Notes under the pieces: model-generated
What the model was told of the DNA's origin: nothing
The model's database searches: none
Seen by the model: the letters and a program-made list of their open reading frames with translations, nothing else
Shown here: one piece after another, positions 8,668 to 17,635 of the stretch
How positions within the stretch are numbered: position 1 is the stretch's first letter
Layout of the letters: every line of letters begins with the position of its first letter
NCBI GenBank assembly: GCA_022821275.1
Contig: JAJEDY010000060.1
Location: 62,001 to 126,000, forward strand
Direction of reading: 5' to 3'
Source of the DNA: Candidatus Latescibacterota bacterium
GTDB lineage: Bacteria; Latescibacterota; UBA2968
DNA length: 64,000 bases
Program-made: the position numbers and the translations under genes

Positions 8668-10041
8668 ATGGCTCCCAACATCATCTTTATCCTCACCGAT
8701 GATCAAGGACCCTGGGCTGCCGGATGTTATGGCAATCCAGAAATTCGCACCCCCAACCTCGACCGCATTGCTGCCACGGGTATTCGCTTCGACAATTTCT
8801 TTGTCACCATCCCCGTGTGTTCGCCCAGCCGCGCTTCCTTTCTCACCGGTCGCATACCCTCACAACACGGCGTACACGACTGGATCCGCGAAGGCAATAC
8901 GGGACCCGATGCGGCTTCTTATCTCCAGGACGAAATCTGCTATACCGACATCTTATCCGAACACGGCTGGACGTGCGGGCTATCGGGCAAATGGCACCTG
9001 GGCAATAGCACCTTGCCACAGCACGGCTTCTCGCACTGGTTTGCCCACGAAAAAGGCGGTGGTCCCTATAACGACGCCACACTGGTACGCAACGGCGAGC
9101 TCGTCACTGTACCTGGTTATGTGACCACCGCCATCACAGACGACGCCCTCGCATTCATCGACAACCACGCCGATGACGACAATCCCTTTTACCTCAGCGT
9201 TCACTACACAGCGCCCCACAGCCCCTGGACTGGACACCCCCAGGATATTGTCGATTCCTACGACGACTGTCCATTCGAATCCTGTCCACAAGAAGATCCG
9301 CACCCCTGGGCGGGTGGCTTGAGCGGCAATTTGGGCAACCGCGAAAGCCTCAAAGGCTACTTTGCCGCTGTCACTGCAATGGACTATGACGTGGGGCGCA
9401 TCCTCGATAAAATTGAAGCCAAAGGAATTCGCAATAACACCCTCGTTGTCTTCACCTCTGACAATGGCTTTTCCTGCGGTCATCACGGCTTTTGGGGCAA
9501 GGGCAATGGCACGCGCCCCTTAAATATGTATGAAAACTCCATCAAAGTCCCCTTCTTGGCCAGCCATCCTGGCGTCATTCCCGAAGGCAGCGTGCAGCCC
9601 GCAATGGCTTCGGGGTACGATTTTATGCCCACCCTCCTCGACTATCTCAACTTGCCCCTACCCGAAGACCGAAACTACCCCGGTCAATCCTTCCTCAACG
9701 CGCTCAAAGGCGAAGAAGACCCCGGACGCGACAATGTCGTTATCTACGACGAATACGGCACGACGCGCATGATCCGCACGGCCGAGTGGAAATACGTACA
9801 TCGCTATCCCGATGGTCCCAATGAACTCTACGACCTGCAAAACGATCCCGACGAGCGCAGCAACCTCGTTGATGACAATGCACAGGCCAACCGCATCAAA
9901 ACGATGAAAACGCAGATGGAAACGTGGTTTTCAACCTATGCCGTCTCCGACAAAGACGGACGCGATTACAATGTCAGCGGCGGCGGACAACTCCGCCCCG
10001 TCGGCCAAAAATGGGAAGACGACCGCAAACCCTTTGCGTAA
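8668..10041 (+). CDS. Sulfatase (type I, formylglycine-dependent)
   Basis: A 457-residue alkaline-phosphatase-fold sulfatase. It has the metal-binding start FILTDDQG (residues 7-14), the activation motif CSPSRASFLTGR with C51 as the predicted formylglycine cysteine, and the second signature LSGKWHLG. FTSDNGFSCGHHG supplies later metal and substrate ligands, and a typical YDLQNDPDE tail closes the domain. There is no signal peptide, so it probably acts in the cytoplasm on small sulfated sugars, or is exported by an unusual route. It hydrolyses sulfate esters. RBS GAAAGGATAACC precedes the ATG. It is a close relative of the second sulfatase in the window (18562), which shares many blocks. No maturation enzyme is encoded here. 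Confidence 0.93.
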   Translation: MAPNIIFILTDDQGPWAAGCYGNPEIRTPNLDRIAATGIRFDNFFVTIPVCSPSRASFLTGRIPSQHGVHDWIREGNTGPDAASYLQDEICYTDILSEHGWTCGLSGKWHLGNSTLPQHGFSHWFAHEKGGGPYNDATLVRNGELVTVPGYVTTAITDDALAFIDNHADDDNPFYLSVHYTAPHSPWTGHPQDIVDSYDDCPFESCPQEDPHPWAGGLSGNLGNRESLKGYFAAVTAMDYDVGRILDKIEAKGIRNNTLVVFTSDNGFSCGHHGFWGKGNGTRPLNMYENSIKVPFLASHPGVIPEGSVQPAMASGYDFMPTLLDYLNLPLPEDRNYPGQSFLNALKGEEDPGRDNVVIYDEYGTTRMIRTAEWKYVHRYPDGPNELYDLQNDPDERSNLVDDNAQANRIKTMKTQMETWFSTYAVSDKDGRDYNVSGGGQLRPVGQKWEDDRKPFA

Positions 10042-10085
10042 AGAGCAGTCAGCTTCCAGACAGTTTTCTATCAAAGGAGGTACCG

Positions 10086-10970
10086 GTGAAAGTGGGTGTG
10101 TGCAGTTACTGCTTCAATTCGATGCTGACCGAGGGTAAGATCTCTTTGATGGAGGCGATCGAATTCGTGGGAAAGGAGACTGAGGCCGACTGCTTTGAGC
10201 CCTACTCCCCATACTGGCGTCTCGATCGAGACGTGCAAGAACAGGCGCGTGAGGCCCGGACCCTGATGGACCGGGTGGGCTTGCAGGCCTCGTGCCATGC
10301 CCTGGCGACCGATTTCGCCGTCTATGACGAAGGCAAAAATCGCGCCTGCCTGGACTGGTGTGAGAAGATGCTCCAGGTCACCGTGATCCTCGGGGCCGAT
10401 ACAGTCCGCGTCGATCCCCGCACCGCCCCACCCCCCGGCAGATCCCACGGCGATATCGATCCCGAAGACGCCCTCGCCCGCGTTGCTCAAAGCATGCAGA
10501 CCGTCGCCGACATCGCGACCGAAAAAGGCCTGAAAGTCGGTGTTGAGAACCACGGGCTGCTGCTCGGACGCACGTCGCAGACCGCGCGCATCGTCGAGAT
10601 GGTCGATCGCCCCAACTTCGGCGTGAACCTCGACTTCACCAATTTTCGCACGGTCTTCGGAGAAGACCACGTTGAGGCGGCCCGGCTTCTCGCCAGACAT
10701 GTCGTTCACATCCACGCCAAGGACTTCCACATTCGGCAGGATCCCCAGCCTGGGGAGGAGTGGCGCGAAATCCCCTCGGGCGAATATGTCAAACGCGCGG
10801 TCGGCGGCGAGGGGAACTCGGGTTGGGCCGAGATCTTTCGCATCCTCAAAGATGCGGGCTACAGGGGTACTATCTCCCTCGAGGTCTCAGACCCAGCGGA
10901 CATCCGGGGCAGTGTCGCGAAAGGGGTGGCCAATCTGAAGCGTATCATCGCGGAGGTGGAGCGGTTGTAA
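10086..10970 (+). CDS. Sugar phosphate isomerase/epimerase-like TIM-barrel protein
   Basis: A 294-residue AP-endonuclease-2/xylose-isomerase-type TIM barrel. Metal-binding residues can be seen in VGVENHG, VNLDFTN, VHIHAKDF and the terminal ISLEVSDP strand. Such proteins isomerise or epimerise keto sugars and often pair with Gfo/Idh oxidoreductases. A strong AAAGGAGG lies just before the GTG at 10086, which I take as start; an earlier frame would run through the sulfatase. The gene looks more G+C-rich than its neighbours and uses codons such as CTG, GGG and GAG more freely, so recent acquisition is possible. It follows the sulfatase by 44 bases. Confidence 0.85.
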   Translation: MKVGVCSYCFNSMLTEGKISLMEAIEFVGKETEADCFEPYSPYWRLDRDVQEQAREARTLMDRVGLQASCHALATDFAVYDEGKNRACLDWCEKMLQVTVILGADTVRVDPRTAPPPGRSHGDIDPEDALARVAQSMQTVADIATEKGLKVGVENHGLLLGRTSQTARIVEMVDRPNFGVNLDFTNFRTVFGEDHVEAARLLARHVVHIHAKDFHIRQDPQPGEEWREIPSGEYVKRAVGGEGNSGWAEIFRILKDAGYRGTISLEVSDPADIRGSVAKGVANLKRIIAEVERL

Positions 10971-11144
10971 TGCCAGAGCTAATCGCATATTACGCGATAA
11001 AACAATGGTTGCAAACATTCCCCTATCGCATTGAGTTGAATTTGGTTACATTTTTACGATGAAAACTCGATATTTGGAAGTAACATTTCGCAAAGGTAAA
11101 CCGCTTGCAGCCTATTTGTATTTTAAGAAAATCGGAGACGGAAT

Positions 11145-12371
11145 ATGGACGAAAAATTAGCTCTTCATGGCGGAGACAAAACGCGCACAGCTCCCTTCCC
11201 CTCACGCGCGCCATTTGGAAAAAAAGAAGAAGAATTGTTGCTGGACGCCGTGCGCAGTCAAAATTTGTTTGGCAAGAGCGGCACCTATGTCAAAGATTTT
11301 GAAAAGCAATTTGCGGAATTTTACGGGACGGAATATGCACAAAGTTCAACGAGCGGTACGGCGGCCATTCATCTGGCAGTGGGTGCTGTCGATCCCGAAC
11401 CGGGAGACGAAATCATCACCGCGCCCATTACCGATCCGGGTAGTGTAATGCCCATTTTAATCCAAAATGCCGTGCCCATATTTGCCGACGTCGATCCCCT
11501 GACAATGAACATGACACCTGAATCAATCGAGGCAAATATTACGGACCGAACGCGCGCAATCATCCTCGTACATCTGTTTGGGCGCCCCTGCAACGTCGAA
11601 GAAGTGATAAAAATTGCGGAAAAATACCACATTACACTAATTGAAGATTGCAGCCAATGTCACGCCACAAAATACAAAGGTCGCTATGTGGGAACTTTTG
11701 GGGATATGGGTTGTTTTAGCCTGCAACAGTCCAAACACATGACCACGGGTGATGGCGGGATGACGGTCACGCATGACCGAGAAACCTATATCCGCCTCAA
11801 GTTGTTCTCCGATAAAGGATGGGATTATCAATATATGGCCGATCGCGATCACGCTTTTGTCGCACCCAACTATCGCATGACCGAGATGCAAGGCGCAGTT
11901 GGCCTCGCTCAGTTGGAAAAGGTACGCGGCGTAGTCGAAAGACGGCACGAATTGGGCGCGTTGCTTTGTGAACTGATTGCCGATGCACCGGGCATAACGC
12001 CCGTTCCATACGAGGGAGACCGCGAAGTTTCGTGGTGGAATTTTATTTTTCACGTCACGGGGCACGATCCCGATGAATTCTGCCAGGCCGTACGTGCCGA
12101 AGGCGTATCTATGGGAGCGCATTATATCAAAGATCCGATTTTTATGCGCGGAAATTATCTGACCGAAAAACGCACCTATGGAAACAGCGGATTCCCCTTT
12201 CACCACGGCGTAACAAGCCGCGAATATAACTACGGTCCAGAACTCGTTCCAGGTGCAGTAGAGGCATTGAATACAGTCGTCGTATGGGGCTTGCACGAAC
12301 ACCTCGACGAAAACGACATTCGCGACACCGCTGCCGCGATTAACAAAGTCGCAAACGGTCTGGGCAGATAG
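11145..12371 (+). CDS. DegT/DnrJ/EryC1/StrS family PLP-dependent aminotransferase
   Basis: A 408-residue fold-type I aminotransferase. STSGTAAIHLA (residues 68-78) binds the phosphate of PLP. IEDCSQ (166-171) holds the aspartate that contacts the pyridine nitrogen. FSLQQSKHMTTGDGGM places the Schiff-base lysine at K197. The family transfers amino groups to keto sugars, or acts as dehydratase in deoxysugar pathways. A 174-base gap separates it from the TIM-barrel gene, so it may have its own promoter. The ATG has GGAGACGGA upstream. Location after a sulfatase and before a lipoprotein suggests sugar metabolism; the substrate is unknown. Confidence 0.9.
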   Translation: MDEKLALHGGDKTRTAPFPSRAPFGKKEEELLLDAVRSQNLFGKSGTYVKDFEKQFAEFYGTEYAQSSTSGTAAIHLAVGAVDPEPGDEIITAPITDPGSVMPILIQNAVPIFADVDPLTMNMTPESIEANITDRTRAIILVHLFGRPCNVEEVIKIAEKYHITLIEDCSQCHATKYKGRYVGTFGDMGCFSLQQSKHMTTGDGGMTVTHDRETYIRLKLFSDKGWDYQYMADRDHAFVAPNYRMTEMQGAVGLAQLEKVRGVVERRHELGALLCELIADAPGITPVPYEGDREVSWWNFIFHVTGHDPDEFCQAVRAEGVSMGAHYIKDPIFMRGNYLTEKRTYGNSGFPFHHGVTSREYNYGPELVPGAVEALNTVVVWGLHEHLDENDIRDTAAAINKVANGLGR

Positions 12372-12388
12372 ACAAAAAAGGAACCCAA

Positions 12389-13414
12389 ATGCACCAGTCT
12401 CGCACACAGTGGTTTTATACCAGAATCATTTTTATCTGTGTCCTAACTCTTTCTGCTTGTGGGAACACACCGCCGGACATCACGGGTCCTGCACCGGGAG
12501 AACCCGGTGCAGAGGCAATACCGGGAGGTCCTGGTCGAATCGCATATATAAAACAAAACCTGCAAACGGGCAGTTTTCATCTTCATATCGTAGATCCCGA
12601 CGGTAAAAACCCCATCAATCTCAATCCCATAGACGATCTGGCTTCATATTCCGGACAATCGTGGTCGCCCAACGGCACACAACTCGCCTTTATCTCAAAT
12701 CGCAGTGGTAATGCCATCCAAAACATTTTTCTCATGAATGCCGACGGGAGCAATATACGCAGTGTGGTTGAAAATTCGACAAACGAATTTGCAGCATCCT
12801 GGTCGCCAGATGGACAGAAAATACTCTTTCAAACAATACGCAGCGACTCGACAGCCCAAGATATTTATGTGATCAACATCGACGGTTCCGGCGAGCAGGT
12901 GCTGATCAATACAGATATGGAAGAGCAACTGCCCGTCTGGTCGCCCGATGGCACCAAATTTGCCTATCAGGCTGGGCATCGCGGTCGGGGAATTGATATT
13001 TATATCGCCAATGCCGACGGTACAGGCGCGATGCGTTTGACAGATGGCAATGGCACCTTGCACGCATCACCTGCCTGGTCGCCAGATGGAACACAGATTG
13101 CGTTCGAATCCAATCGGCATCAACCCCCGCCAACAGGCACGAGAACTCCCCTGGCACAGTACGAGATTTACGCGATGAATCGGGATGGATCAAATATGCG
13201 CCGTCTCACGTCTTCCCAACCTCTCGAAGCATTACGCAATCCAACCTGGTCGCCAGATGGGAAGCAAATTGCATTTGAATTTCATACTTATGCAACAAAT
13301 CTCATCTCGGGATTTTCGACCATTAAAGTCATGAACGTAGATGGGTCCAACACGTTCTCCATACCCGATCTCCCTATTGGCGCACGCTTTCCGCGCTGGT
13401 CACCCGTACCGTAA
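12389..13414 (+). CDS. TolB-like beta-propeller lipoprotein
   Basis: A 341-residue protein with a signal sequence ending in the lipobox LSAC (cysteine at about residue 24). A Gly/Pro-rich linker follows, then repeated WD40-like/PD40 blades of the form W-SPDG-x-x-IAF-x-SNR (five or more copies) with intervening NADGS/NxDGS turns. It is probably anchored in the outer or inner membrane, facing the periplasm. Such propellers bind partners or ligands; this is not TolB itself, because the N-terminal TolB domain and the Pal/TolA neighbours are missing. RBS AAAGGAACCC precedes the ATG. It lies 17 bases after the aminotransferase and is probably cotranscribed with it. Confidence 0.88.
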   Translation: MHQSRTQWFYTRIIFICVLTLSACGNTPPDITGPAPGEPGAEAIPGGPGRIAYIKQNLQTGSFHLHIVDPDGKNPINLNPIDDLASYSGQSWSPNGTQLAFISNRSGNAIQNIFLMNADGSNIRSVVENSTNEFAASWSPDGQKILFQTIRSDSTAQDIYVINIDGSGEQVLINTDMEEQLPVWSPDGTKFAYQAGHRGRGIDIYIANADGTGAMRLTDGNGTLHASPAWSPDGTQIAFESNRHQPPPTGTRTPLAQYEIYAMNRDGSNMRRLTSSQPLEALRNPTWSPDGKQIAFEFHTYATNLISGFSTIKVMNVDGSNTFSIPDLPIGARFPRWSPVP

Positions 13415-13441
13415 TAGCGAACCACTTTTCAGGAGGCGCAT

Positions 13442-14062
13442 ATGAGACGGCCAACAGATGCTGAACGACAGGAGTGGGAAGACAACGGCGTGTTGTTTTT
13501 AGAAAATGCAATTGTGGGGGAAGACCTCGCGCGGTTACAGACGACGTTTGATCGGTGTGCCGCCGAAGCCAGGCGCGAATGGTTGGAGGGAATTGCAAAA
13601 GGTACGCGTCCCGCTGCCCATTTTGATATTCCAAAGCCATTGGAAAAAGACGACGTATTTATCGACCTGATCGATTATCCGGGCTGGTACGGATTTTTGA
13701 TGGATTTTGCCGATGAAGATTTGATCCTGCTCGCGCCACAAGTGCGAACCCTGCCGGTCTCGCCCATCAGTTATGTAGGCTGGCATCCGGACGTGCCGCA
13801 CACGACACCACTCCACATGAAGGTACAGATTTATATCGAAGATGTTCCGGCCAATGGCGGTGCATTTGGGTATGTACCGGGCAGCCATAAACCCGACGCC
13901 GGACCGTGTCCCGTAGTTCGTCCACTGGATTCAATGCCTGGGCACAAAGTGTATCCGGGCAAAGCGGGCGATGTGGTATTATTCAATTCTTATGGATGGC
14001 ATACATCAATGGTCAATCGCACGTTAAAGCCGCGCAAGTCGATTATCATCATTTACGAATAG
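13442..14062 (+). CDS. Phytanoyl-CoA dioxygenase (PhyH)-like Fe(II)/2-oxoglutarate oxygenase
   Basis: A 206-residue cupin-fold oxygenase, shorter than the usual 250-300. The iron ligands are visible as H-P-D in GWHPDVPHT and the distal histidine in YGWHTSMVNRT. Between them lies the diagnostic NGGAFGYVPGSHK segment. Family members hydroxylate small organic substrates using O2 and 2-oxoglutarate; the substrate here is unknown. AGGAGG precedes the ATG. It sits between the beta-propeller lipoprotein and an amidohydrolase on the same strand, and a second PhyH-like gene is at 55884. Confidence 0.85.
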   Translation: MRRPTDAERQEWEDNGVLFLENAIVGEDLARLQTTFDRCAAEARREWLEGIAKGTRPAAHFDIPKPLEKDDVFIDLIDYPGWYGFLMDFADEDLILLAPQVRTLPVSPISYVGWHPDVPHTTPLHMKVQIYIEDVPANGGAFGYVPGSHKPDAGPCPVVRPLDSMPGHKVYPGKAGDVVLFNSYGWHTSMVNRTLKPRKSIIIIYE

Positions 14063-14165
14063 TGGAGTAAGGACCGCATACCCACCAACCAATTTGCAGC
14101 CATTGCAGATAAATGCACAACGCCAGACCGCAGGCGGTTGTTCAGCCTGGATGAGAGATGATAAT

Positions 14166-15068
14166 ATGCCAATTATTGACTCGCACCTGCATGTATTTGA
14201 AAAACTGTCTGACGAATTCCCCCGCGAGGTAAATGATCAGTGTCCCGCAGACAGGGCGGAAACAGCGGAAAAGTTACTGGAAGTCATGGCGGACAATGGC
14301 GTCGACCAAGCGATACTAACGCAGATTGGCGGTGCACAATTGGCGCACCATCGGTACTTACAGCATTGTTTAAAGACCTATCCCAATCGCTTCCGAGGAA
14401 TTGGGTTGATTCCTCGAGACGAATGGGACGCGCCAGAAGACCACATGGATCGGCTCGCCGAGAATGGGGATATTATCGGATTCAGGATTAACGAAATAGG
14501 CGGACCTGTCGATCCCTTATCCCACATGGATGTAGAAACATTTACTTCGTATCGCATCTGGAAACACGCAGCCAAAAAAAATTATGTAATGTGGCTGTAT
14601 ATCCGGGCAAAAGACGCGCATCAAATCGCCTTTATGGTTCGTGCATTTCCCGAAATTCGCGCCGTGTTTAACCACCTGATGATCTGTCCGGGCGAGGAAA
14701 TGTTTTCGTGGGATGACGAAGGCCGTCCGCACATCACTACCCCCATACCGCCGATGACGCGCTACTCAATGCTGGGCTTGCACGAATACCCCAATATCTG
14801 CGTACATCTATCGGGGCAATATGCGTTTAGCCAGGAGGCCTGGCCCTATCGCGACCTGGAAAGTTGGCACAAAACATTGCTCGCCAAGTTCGGCGCAGAC
14901 AAATTGATGTGGGCAACGGATTTTCCCTGGATTTTGGAAGACCCGGGGTACGATAAGCTGGTACAGGTAATCGATGAATTATTGCCAGATTTAAACGCGC
15001 AGCAAAAGGCAGAAATTATGGGGGGAACGGCAAAACGGGTTTTGGGCTTTCCCGGCCTGGCGGATTGA
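14166..15068 (+). CDS. Amidohydrolase family 2 (metal-dependent TIM-barrel hydrolase/decarboxylase)
   Basis: A 300-residue amidohydrolase-2 protein. It starts with the metal-binding H-x-H in MPIIDSHLHVF, and the catalytic barrel runs to the conserved ATDFPW segment, which supplies the last metal aspartate. Related enzymes hydrolyse lactones or decarboxylate aromatic acids. I chose the ATG at 14166 because the family begins directly at this strand; an in-frame ATG at 14151 is possible. The 3' end overlaps the convergent DUF2723 gene by 53 bases, so the last 17 codons are read on both strands. Confidence 0.85.
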   Translation: MPIIDSHLHVFEKLSDEFPREVNDQCPADRAETAEKLLEVMADNGVDQAILTQIGGAQLAHHRYLQHCLKTYPNRFRGIGLIPRDEWDAPEDHMDRLAENGDIIGFRINEIGGPVDPLSHMDVETFTSYRIWKHAAKKNYVMWLYIRAKDAHQIAFMVRAFPEIRAVFNHLMICPGEEMFSWDDEGRPHITTPIPPMTRYSMLGLHEYPNICVHLSGQYAFSQEAWPYRDLESWHKTLLAKFGADKLMWATDFPWILEDPGYDKLVQVIDELLPDLNAQQKAEIMGGTAKRVLGFPGLAD

Positions 15069-17100
15069 CCCCTTTGAAATTGACCTTGTATTGTTCGAGG
15101 GCCTCGAGAGCTTTGTTATCGGGATGGGGATATATGTCGCGGGACTTCCCAAAAGACGCAACAGCAGCCACCCTCTTGCCCTGTTTTTCCAGCAGACTGC
15201 CCTTCAAGTAGTATAGTCGTGCCAGGGTTTTCTTTTTAAAAGCCTCGTGTTTGAGCGTCTCCGCCCTATCTAACCACGTCGAGACCTGTTCCCAGTGCGA
15301 ACTATTCCCGTTCTCTATCAGGGTGGCCGCCATGCCGATGAGACAGGCGTAACTACCCTCTGCGAGGCGAAACAATTCCCGCATTGAATTGAGAAATCCC
15401 GAATCGCCCGAAAAATAAATCAAACCCAAATATCGCCCGTACTGAAACAACAACCCGTTTCGCCTCACGCGCTCCCAGCGATCAATGGGTTGCTGATGTA
15501 TCAGATAGGTGAAATACTCCTCGCCGCGCGGATGGCGTTTTATTTCTATGGTACCTGGCTCACTATCTTTAATCGCCTCCATGAGAAAACCGTAGATCCG
15601 TCCCTGGCGGTCGGGAAAAATGTCGTAATCCATGGGAAAAAAGAGGGCGCGCTCCGTCGAATCGGTAAATTGTTCCAAAACCTCCTGCTTTTTCTCTTTG
15701 GGCAGGAATGGATCGTAGAGACGTTTGCCATATACGAGTCCCTGAAGATTGTACAACGCGATATCTGGACGGCGGTTCTCGATGTATTGATAATAGCCTA
15801 TCGGCCCGGTTGCATCGCCAAATACGAATAAAACTGCGTCCTCTGGCAGAATATCTAACTGCATATCCGTATAGTGCTCGGCAAAATCGCTATCGGACCG
15901 ATCATTGGCTCGCCAGTGTTCGTGCACTGACCATGCAACCATCGCCGTACCCACCAGCGCTGCCATACCAATTTTGAGTCTCGGCCTCTGGGCAAATTTA
16001 GAAGGCAACCGTTCCGTCAACCAGTCGAGCACAATCTGCAATCCAATACCCAACCACAAGGCCATTATGCCGTAACACAACAGAGAATAAGGACGGAAGA
16101 TCGCAACCCAGAAAAAGTCAAAATCGAAGCTCAGCAGGGCGATCAACACAATGCTATTGCCCAAAAATACCAGCAAACCCGAACCTGCCTGTGCGATCTG
16201 TCGCCGCTGAAACAGAACGATCAGGCCGAACACAGCGAGTGCAAATCCCGGCAGCGTCAATTGCCACAAAAACTCGTTGCCCAGCCACTGCATGAACCCA
16301 AAACGGTCATTCCATCCCGCGCTGGGGCTGGCATCTATATGGGCATAGCCCTGCCGACTAAAATAATGCCAGAATTCTTTCAACGTATCGATAGAACCAT
16401 AAAAATTGATCAGAGGATCCCGATGCGATTGCCACACCATCCACGCATAGGGCAAGGCCGCACTCGGCAGGGAAACTCCCAAAAGTAGCGGCAGTTTCCG
16501 ATACAAGGTGCGCCAAACGGGAAAGACCAATAACATCAAACCCGGCGTTGAAAGCACCATCAGCGGCCAGTGGTTGGTCAAGCTCAATCCGTAAGTGATA
16601 GCCGCAGCAATCCAGATCCCGGTACGCTGCGGCTGGCGGACGCCGTATAAAAGCAGCGCATAAAGGCCAAAAAAGAACAGCGCATTGAGCGCATAAACCT
16701 CGGCGATAATAGCCTGAGACCAGAAATGCTCAGAAACGGCAAACAGCCAGGCGGCAGTCCTGGCTGGGGTTGGCGATGCGCCCAACAAACGGGCACATAC
16801 ATAAACGCAGCCACAGGTAAGCGCCCCCAATACGGCACTGGACAAATGGCCGAGAAAAGCAACACTGCCAAAAGGCAATTGCGTAAACAGATAGACAATA
16901 AGGGTATAGAGCGGATAGCCCGGCGGATGTGCCACGCCGAGGCGTGCTCCAGCCATGAGAAACAAGCCGTCATCTTCCAGAACAACAGTGCGCGGCATAG
17001 TAAGCACATAAAGCACGAGCGGGCCGATAACCGATGCGGCCAGTGCGATTCCATCGCGCAAGGGATTAAATGTTCCATCCTGGGCATGCACGCGATTCAT
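15016..17100 (-). CDS. DUF2723 polytopic membrane protein (probable glycosyltransferase-like)
   Basis: A 694-residue membrane protein. After a first helix it has the DUF2723 hallmark LEDDGLFLMAGARLGVAHPP followed by GYPLYTL. Ten or so hydrophobic helices follow to about residue 400, and then a soluble C-terminal part with a TPR-like end (about 580-690). The E-D-D/HPPGYPL layout resembles GT-C-type glycosyltransferases that use lipid-linked sugars. Its partner is probably the GtrA protein encoded just upstream, since the two overlap by 4 bases (ATGA). I chose the ATG at 17100 for that overlap. The 3' end runs 53 bases into the convergent amidohydrolase gene. Confidence 0.85.
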   Translation of the reverse strand: MNRVHAQDGTFNPLRDGIALAASVIGPLVLYVLTMPRTVVLEDDGLFLMAGARLGVAHPPGYPLYTLIVYLFTQLPFGSVAFLGHLSSAVLGALTCGCVYVCARLLGASPTPARTAAWLFAVSEHFWSQAIIAEVYALNALFFFGLYALLLYGVRQPQRTGIWIAAAITYGLSLTNHWPLMVLSTPGLMLLVFPVWRTLYRKLPLLLGVSLPSAALPYAWMVWQSHRDPLINFYGSIDTLKEFWHYFSRQGYAHIDASPSAGWNDRFGFMQWLGNEFLWQLTLPGFALAVFGLIVLFQRRQIAQAGSGLLVFLGNSIVLIALLSFDFDFFWVAIFRPYSLLCYGIMALWLGIGLQIVLDWLTERLPSKFAQRPRLKIGMAALVGTAMVAWSVHEHWRANDRSDSDFAEHYTDMQLDILPEDAVLFVFGDATGPIGYYQYIENRRPDIALYNLQGLVYGKRLYDPFLPKEKKQEVLEQFTDSTERALFFPMDYDIFPDRQGRIYGFLMEAIKDSEPGTIEIKRHPRGEEYFTYLIHQQPIDRWERVRRNGLLFQYGRYLGLIYFSGDSGFLNSMRELFRLAEGSYACLIGMAATLIENGNSSHWEQVSTWLDRAETLKHEAFKKKTLARLYYLKGSLLEKQGKRVAAVASFGKSRDIYPHPDNKALEALEQYKVNFKGVNPPGRESPKPVLPFPP

Positions 17101-17519
17101 TGCGTACCGTCCTCTTGTTCTCTTGCCCGTCCGTCTGTCTTCTCGCGAAACGTCCAGAGGGAATTGATGAAATAGTTGAACAATGTAGCCGGAGCAATTG
17201 CACACCCCTGCAAAATGACCGATGTCACCGCTGGAAAAAGGAAGGAAAGCAAGATAAATGTGCCATAACTCAGCATGAGCGTCACTAGTGAAACGAGGTT
17301 ATACTTCAACCCTCGCACGCGCTTTCTTCCCATCAGTGCGCGATCGCGAAAGGTCCAGTAATTATTGAGCAGAAAATTTGAGATAATCGACAGCTCAATT
17401 GCAATTGGCGATGCCAGTAACTTATGCACACCGAGATTGAGCAAAAGCTGAAACGAACCGAGATTGACAAAGACCCCCGATAAACCCGTGAGGGCAAATT
17501 TGATAAATGTCCGGGACAT
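17097..17519 (-). CDS. GtrA family membrane protein
   Basis: A 140-residue protein with four membrane helices: FIKFALTGLSGVFVNLGSF, then around ASPIAIELSIISNFLLNNY, LVSLVTLMLSYGTFILLSF and a last one before the motif NYFINSLWTFRE. The NNYWTFRDR and N-x-x-WTFRE repeats are typical of GtrA, which helps move polyprenyl-linked sugars across the inner membrane. It is translationally coupled to the DUF2723 gene, which fits a flippase/glycosyltransferase pair in cell-surface glycan or lipid modification. Confidence 0.88.
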   Translation of the reverse strand: MSRTFIKFALTGLSGVFVNLGSFQLLLNLGVHKLLASPIAIELSIISNFLLNNYWTFRDRALMGRKRVRGLKYNLVSLVTLMLSYGTFILLSFLFPAVTSVILQGCAIAPATLFNYFINSLWTFREKTDGRAREQEDGTQ

Positions 17520-17635
17520 AAATTTTCCGAATAAATTGGATTCTCAACCGATCAAAGTAACAACGCGCATTCGAGAAATCAAGCGCGAAAGAAAAAGTTC
17601 TCTCTCCCATTCGCCCATATCAAAATGGCCCAATA

